This document shows, piece by piece, positions 58,361-64,000 of a DNA stretch of 64,000 bases. The notes below the pieces were generated by a model that was not told the DNA's origin, did not search any database, and was given only the letters and a program-made list of their open reading frames with translations. A program made the translations under genes and the position numbers. The stretch comes from Mugil cephalus (lineage: Eukaryota; Chordata; Actinopteri; Mugiliformes; Mugilidae): positions 37,987,599-38,051,598 of the forward strand of contig NC_061770.1 in NCBI RefSeq assembly GCF_022458985.1, given 5' to 3'. Position 1 is the first letter of the stretch. Each line of letters begins with the position of its first letter.

Positions 58361-60265
58361 ATGAATAGTTTAAGGTGAAATACACATTTATTAAATGCTG
58401 AATCATTAATACACTACACACACTACACTACACACTACGCTTTATTTCATTTGGCTAAAGTGTGAGGGATATCGTTTACATCCATTAACTGTAAGTCAGT
58501 GGTTAAAAGTTGAGAGCTCCAGGACGTTCATTACTTGTCATCCACTGCCATCTAGTGGTCAGAGGAGCGCCATTGCTTCAGACCACAACCTGCAGAATAC
58601 AAACAAAGCATTCGCTTCATTTTCACCTGCTTCACTTACACTTGTCATATTTAGAAATAAAACAACAAATATTATAAAGAGATATAAGCGGACTGGCACC
58701 ATTGATGAAACAGCTCCTCATAACAAATCTGCTGAACTGCTGAAACATTTTATTTTAGTGGTGGTTAATGTTAAACAGTTACCAGATTTATGACATGCCA
58801 TTGTCTTTTCTGACCCACTGCTTTGGCCTTATCTTGCTTGTAAACCAGTTTTGTGTGGCAAAGAGCACAATGCTGTCCAAGCAGAAGTTACAGCACAAAG
58901 AACAGACACATTCGAGAAAAAAAAATTCCACGAGCAAATATTCAAGATGCCTAAAGGACAAATACACTCATATAAAAGAATTTATTAAGGCAAGCAACTT
59001 AAAAAACAGGATGGGGGATCGAGTATTTTTGGCAGATTTGTTCTAGCTAACACATGTTCACTCTCTGTTAAAAAACAAAAAACTAAATCATACATAAATA
59101 TATTAAATAAAAAAGGGCGATTAACCCTTTGACTTCCACTAAAAACTCTGATTAATCACAATTAAATATCATTCATTTTTAATCTATATTTTTAATAGAG
59201 TGCACTGAAAACTGAGTATATTGACATATTAAAATGTTGACATATTTGTATACATAATGTGTTCACACACAAGGGTAAATTTGTGTATCTTTAAAAATTG
59301 AATGACTAGCAATGGTTAGAAATTAAGCATTTTATTGTCTACTTCTGCTTCTACAACAAAAAAAGATCAACCGTGTGGTTACAATGCCAGTCAAAGGAGT
59401 AAGTTCTAATATATAAACATGGAAACTTGGTGGTCATACTTCACCCCGCGTCCAGGTGGCAGAGAGAAAATATAAGACAATGACGAAATGGAGATCAAAA
59501 GGGGGAATTCAGAAAGTACATCATCATGAAGTTGCACTTTGATGTGAACTTTGCTTTTATATGATTTTGAAATATCACCTATAAGCCGCTATTTGGCTTC
59601 ATAGTGACAAAGAAGTTCATTCTTTATGATATTTTAGAGTTCGACTTTATTCTGGAACATAATGAAAAAAAAAATTGATAACTCCTCCCGCACTTGGGGG
59701 CATGTACCAATTTTACATCCAATGAAATTAATATATTTTTGGTTGCCAAGCAGAACTTGCAGATTCAGCTCTTGGCTGGAACTTGTGTGGGTGGTGGTAC
59801 CTTCTCAGGCTATTGGAGCTGACCAGTAAGAGCTAACTGAGGTCTTTGGGCAGCTCTGTTTTTGGCAGCGAATGAACACATGTGTGGAAACAAATAGGAC
59901 TCCCATTTTTCTTTTTTTATCTTTTTAAAAAAAATTTATAGGAACTTTAAAATGTTGACCTATAATCCAGAGGTAGTTTATTAGGTTCATGAGTCAATGT
60001 TTAGCTAAAAACCTTTACACCACCTTGAAACATGCTGAAGAGACGAGAAGACGATTACATCTGGTTTAACTCGACTATAGACGTAAAAATAACTTGGAAG
60101 TGGTCGGACCAGTTTTTCTGTCTGAAAAGCTTCCTCCAGATGTTCAGCTTTAAGAAGGGCCTCACATTCAGTGCTTTTCAAGAAGAAGAAGCTTGGGGAA
60201 TTTTGTGAGGAGCTTATATCAGGCCAGTCCTACTAGTCACATTAGCAAATGAAATCAGGGATCTT
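58361..60265. other. Intergenic, no gene recognised
   Basis: AT-rich. CTGCCATCTAGTGGTCAGAGG near 58545 is a frequent dispersed-repeat motif. GGCGATTAACCCTTTGA followed by GATTAATCACAATTAAAT near 59115-59170 is another common fish repeat fragment. No open frame shows family similarity. Confidence 0.5.
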
Positions 60266-60950
60266 ACAGGAACATTTACATGCACATGAAAAAAACAAAT
60301 GTGTGCCGTAATCCGACTATAACTGGACAATTTAACCTCCTGAGACCTGATGTCCTCATATGGGAACATTACATTTTAGGTTTTTAGCAGCTTATTCTGC
60401 TTCATTTATACCTGTTGTGATCATAAGGAACACTTTTATCTGTCGTGTATTGGTTACTTATGCTTATTAACTTTTCTAGTTTGATATGACATGAAAATTT
60501 CACAAATTCACAGGTCCACATTTGAAGACATTGGGGTTTGAATTAAAATAAACAGTATTTATAGTTTGGTGCACATTTGTGACTTAAATTGTAATATATT
60601 GTGAAATAATCCCTGTGTCCACACATTGTTTTTTCAAAAATTACTTCCAGTTCAAAAATGATGCTTGTTTTTTTTTTTATATAGGTTTTAGGTATCTTAG
60701 GTTTTACGAATCCCAAATACCTAAAGATCTTAATCTTTTTTTTTTCTCTTTTTTAAAAGAAATTAAGATGCATTCCAAACAAATGCTTGGGTCTCAGGAG
60801 GTTAAACTCATGTAAACACGCTACTCCGCCAAAAATCTGAGTTTTCTTTATCCGATTACTACACCCAGATAATGGGATTGGAAACCAATTTTCTCTGACT
60901 TGTAAACACCTTAATCTGACTTTAACTGGACAACGCAGGTGCAAATGTTC
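60265..60950. mobile_element. Older MITE split by the element at 60331
   Basis: Left part carries ACATTTACATGCACATGAAA and GTAATCCGACTATAACTGGACAA. After the insertion it resumes ACTCATGTAAACACGCTACTCC, then TTATCCGATTACTACACCCAG and TTAATCTGACTTTAACTGGACAA. The two GACTWTAACTGGACAA motifs suggest one disrupted element. Boundaries approximate. Confidence 0.65.
60331..60806. mobile_element. piggyBac-like MITE flanked by TTAA, nested insertion
   Basis: Perfect 17-bp inverted ends: TTTAACCTCCTGAGACC on the left and its exact reverse complement on the right. TTAA lies at both borders (60332-60335 and 60802-60805), as for piggyBac-type target duplication. The interior has GATGTCCTCATATGGG and TTTTTAGCAGCTTATTCTGC, shared in part with 50709-50800. 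No transposase. It interrupts the older repeat at 60265-60950. Confidence 0.85.
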
Positions 60951-61822
60951 CACAACCGCAACACTGGCGTATGACCCCTCAACGAAAACATCCAAAAAGG
61001 CTGGTCGCAAAAGAAGAAGGTAGAAGAACCGTCTGAAGGATAGCGCCATCTTACCTGCACCAGAAGTAGCGCGCACGTTACGTACGAGATTAAAAAGCTA
61101 AACTGTATTGTATTAACATGTAACTGTATTAACATGGTATTAACCCACTGAGACACACGAAGACACATATCGCCCCTAGTGTGGAGGAGGAGGACAAGTT
61201 CTCCTTAGTTATTTTGGTTTTCTGTGTTGCATCTAAACTGGGATATTGAACAGCATAGCTCGGTTAAGCTGCGCATGTAAACAATGCTTCTTTTTTCCTT
61301 TAGTTAATTAAATCCTTAAAACCTTGGAGAAATCTCTTGACACTATAACACACTTATCGACCATTAGATTCTTTTCTACTCTTAAGGCTGGCAACATTTT
61401 CTAATCCGCTCTGAAGCGTTTTCCTTATTATCTCTGAATGAGCCTGTGGGGGGGGTTTACTCATCCAGGTCGTGCTACACCCAAATAGACAAAGCTAAGA
61501 CGAATTCTAGAGGCAGATCCATCAGTTCTGAACAAGCGCCTCATACAAAATATCAGAACTGAAGAAGCTACTTGGATAAAATGTCCACAGGAAACCACAC
61601 TTGCACTTGTTTGAGCTTGTTTTTCTTCTAAAAGAACACACACACACACCAGGTACACACAAAAAATAGAGATTTTAATCGGAAACTGCAACATTTCACA
61701 TCCACTATGCCTGTATAATCATTCGGTACACATAATCATATCAGCTTTCACATCATAATGAAGGGTGTCCGTCGCTGGCCTGCAGACTATTAAGCCCCAC
61801 AACGTGTATTAATTCAGTTTGA

Positions 61823-61828
61823 TTTAAT
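61823..61828 (-). promoter_or_regulatory. Poly(A) signal ATTAAA for the ependymin-like gene
   Basis: Reads ATTAAA on the minus strand, 86 bp beyond the stop codon at 61914. The closest plausible signal. Confidence 0.5.
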
Positions 61829-61913
61829 TGTCTTGAATAATAAAAATGATTGCTGTGAAAGAAACGGCTCAAAGGATCATGTGCGCTGGATCTCCAAACA
61901 CGGCCTCGTGTTT

Positions 61914-63793
61914 TTAAAACAAGCTGAAGAAGGTGACCGGGTCCTCCCCGTCCTCCTGCTCCAGCTCGGCGTCCTGACAGAAGCTCGGCGGGATGAACTG
62001 CTGAGGATCCACTAGCCCGATGACGTTGTTGAAGAAGCTGAAGAAGAGATGGAAAATCTGAGGATGCTGATGATTTACCGCTAACGGAGAGCATTTAATG
62101 AGTCCTGGTTTAGGCTTTAATGGCAACAACCCCCGCTGTGTTTCATTCTGAGGTCGTTACCTTAAATTATAGGAAAAATACTCTAAAGCTCTGAGGTTAC
62201 TGTAAAAAATATACTTTGCGGTTGTTTTGACACATCAGGCATAACATTATGACCACCTTCCTAATATTGTGTAGGTCTCATAAGTCACCAGAGTATGGAC
62301 ATGGGCCTTCTGAGGGCGTCCTGAGGTGTCTGGAAACAGGATGTGAGAATGATGGTATGGGTTGAGAGGGAGGGGCATCTGTTGGAGTGGATCCTCCCAC
62401 AGATATTTGATCAGTTTGGGATCCAGTGAATTTGGAGGCCAGGCCAACACCTCGTGCTGTTCTTCATGTTTTTTGAGTTGTTCCTTAACCAATTTTTATG
62501 TGTGTGTGCCTGTGTCTACATCCTTTTCATGTCATCAATGGGGTTGGGGGTGTCTGGTCTGGTCTCTGTGGGTGCTACATGTCTAAGTAACATCCACATG
62601 ACATGAATGCCAGGTTCCAAAAGATGGTCGATGTCATTCACTTTTTTCTCCCATCAGTGGTCATAGTGTTGTGGTGGATGCTTTCGTAGTTTTTTGTTCT
62701 TTCTCTCACATACGCAGTTTTTTTTTTTTTTTTTTAAGTTGAGGCGAGTTAAAGACATATATAACTAATTGCTCTAATAAGCTCTGCTCCGTTTACTAGG
62801 GTGTGATTCAAAAAGCAAAAAAACAAATAAGGGAATGAAATGCACCGACCTCGTTACCATCCATCCACTCTTGTCGGTGTGAAACAGAGTGCTGATGGGA
62901 ATACATCCAAACTCTGTGACGGTGTTCATGTACTTGGCTGCGGAAACAGAAGTGGCGGGTCACGAGGCAGCTGAGGCAAGCGCAGCCGGACAAACAGGTT
63001 CATGAACTCGAGAGAGAGAGGATTTGACTTGAAGAGTCAGGGGAAGTCATGTGCTGCTGCTGCAGTGATTTTTTTTTCTTTTTTTTTTTAAATGTATGTT
63101 TTGCTTCCTCTTACTGTACCTGTTCCCTTTTTCAAATGCATCTCGCCAGTCCAACTGTTGACCAGGACCCCCTGTCCTGGACCGGAGGAGCTGCCTAGCA
63201 CGAGTTGACCGAGCAGGGTAGCGTTCTGGGGAATCGCCAGAGGGTGGAAGTCAACGCACAGAGGCTTCTTGACGCATGTGCGGTTCCTGTAGTTTAACCT
63301 GTACATAACACCCTAGAGGAGAGGAGAGGACGGGGTTATGCAGCAGCTTGTGTTGACAGTAGATATCACTGCCGTGCCATTACCTGTCTGTACAGGAGAA
63401 GAGCGTCGAGGTGGAAGGTCTTATTGTTGTAAGATCCAAACTCTCGGAGGCGGATGCGTTTTCCCAGTGCATCGTAACTGTACCGAGCGTAGGCCATCAG
63501 TTTCCCATTTGCGGAGGTCTGTGTGAAAGAATCACTTGGATAAATTACCTGCGGCTAAAGCCTCAGATGTATTAATCAGTTCGGAGACGGCTTTACGGTT
63601 ACCACGGAGAGGCTTCCGGACAGCAGCGGCGGCGATGCTGTCACAACCAAAACAAATGCTTTTTCAGTTCCTGGAGCAAAAAGGTCGGATGCAGCACTTG
63701 ATAAAGATAAATGTCGTACTCACTGCATTGTTTCGGTCTCTGAGCCAGGCAGCCCGCCGTCAGGCACGCGAGCAGGAAGACGAGGACCCTCAT
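61914..63793 (-). CDS. Ependymin-family secreted glycoprotein
   Basis: Secreted protein of the ependymin / EPDR1 family, whose members have a lipocalin-like lipid-binding fold and bind calcium or gangliosides. Exons on the minus strand, 5' to 3': 63793-63724, 63637-63603, 63518-63384, 63312-63120, 62937-62858, 62057-61914; 657 nt, 218 residues, the usual length. Signal peptide MRVLVFLLACLTAGCLA, then the family opening CTSPPLLSGSLSV (compare C-x-APPL-x-SG-x-M in ependymin), YARYSYDALGKRIRLRE, LLYRQGVMYRLNYRNRTC, PLAIPQNAT, FGCIPIS and FIPPSFC. Four family cysteines and three sequons (NKT, NRT, NAT) are present. Exon 2 is only 35 nt and is needed to keep frame. The exon 6 acceptor has a weak pyrimidine tract; the chosen one restores phase and IFHLFFSFFNNV. 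Whether it is epdr1 or an epdl paralogue is undecided. Confidence 0.88.
62234..62673 (-). pseudogene. Tc1/mariner transposase remnant in the ependymin-like intron 5
   Basis: Left end contains CAGGCATAACATTATGACCA and right end GTGGTCATAGTGTTGT, imperfect inverses. On the minus strand at about 62492-62380 a frame gives HEVLAWPPNSLDPKLIKYLW, matching the C-terminal Tc1 transposase signature WPPNSPDLNPIEHLW. The third catalytic acidic residue, the Glu of that signature, is Lys here and Asn is lost nearby, so the enzyme is dead. Most of the gene is deleted. Confidence 0.85.
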
Positions 63794-63854
63794 GCTGCCC
63801 GATCACTTTCCTCTTGCTGCGGAGGCAGATGTGATGCAGCTTCAGGGATCTCAC

Positions 63855-63866
63855 TTCCTTATAAAC
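63855..63866 (-). promoter_or_regulatory. TATA box of the ependymin-like gene
   Basis: Minus strand reads GTTTATAAGG about 65 bp upstream of the ATG, a suitable distance for a short leader of roughly 35-40 nt. No second gene is visible from 63867 to 64000. Confidence 0.6.
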
Positions 63867-64000
63867 AGAGCGGTTAGGCTCCCGCTCTGCATCCACTGCC
63901 AGGTTTTCTTTGAGTCCTCAGCGGTGCAGCACCCCCTGTCAGAGTCAAAACAAACAGACTCTATTTATAATATAGTGGCCTGGAGTCATGACTCTGCTGG

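Noticed and set aside
58768-59046. 92-codon plus-strand frame after cskmt
   Set aside because: No recognisable domain, no neighbouring exon, and it lies in repeat-rich AT sequence.

Overview
The window is nuclear DNA from a ray-finned (teleost-like) fish. Evidence: GT-AG introns, small exons in AT-rich introns, many fish-type DNA-transposon remnants, and an ependymin-family secreted protein. I rebuilt seven protein-coding genes exon by exon from splice sites and reading phase. Six lie on the plus strand and one on the minus strand.

Layout: (1) 314-7179, the 3' half of kirrel1 (slit-diaphragm type immunoglobulin adhesion protein), with a long low-complexity 3' UTR to about 9.05 kb. (2) 10556-20683, complete ndufs2 (mitochondrial complex I 49-kDa subunit), 14 coding exons. 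(3) 21228-27910, complete fcer1g (ITAM signalling adaptor), 5 exons. (4) 29636-45846, complete nectin4-like adhesion receptor, 11 coding exons. (5) 49733-55067, complete otub1 (ubiquitin thioesterase), 7 exons. (6) 56014-57537, complete cskmt (citrate synthase lysine methyltransferase), 2 exons. (7) 61914-63793 minus, complete ependymin-like gene, 6 exons.

The genes do not form a pathway or operon. kirrel1 and nectin4 are adhesion proteins, ndufs2 and cskmt are mitochondrial, and fcer1g, otub1 and the ependymin-like gene act independently. Their human counterparts lie on 1q23 (KIRREL1, NDUFS2, FCER1G, NECTIN4) and 11q12-13 (OTUB1, CSKMT), so the window joins two vertebrate linkage groups.

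Most non-coding DNA of note is mobile-element debris. There is a hAT-type MITE with a perfect 8-bp target duplication, and a 717-bp element with a perfect 10-bp flanking duplication. A TTAA-flanked piggyBac-like MITE sits inside an older repeat. There is also a Tc1/mariner transposase remnant, two MITE families with three copies each, a palindromic element in nectin4 introns, and three local tandem arrays. I found no CRISPR, tRNA or rRNA gene, and nothing that qualifies as an undescribed biological system. The most unusual observations are the repeat architecture, a glycine-valine repeat expansion in kirrel1, and a long nectin4 cytoplasmic tail.
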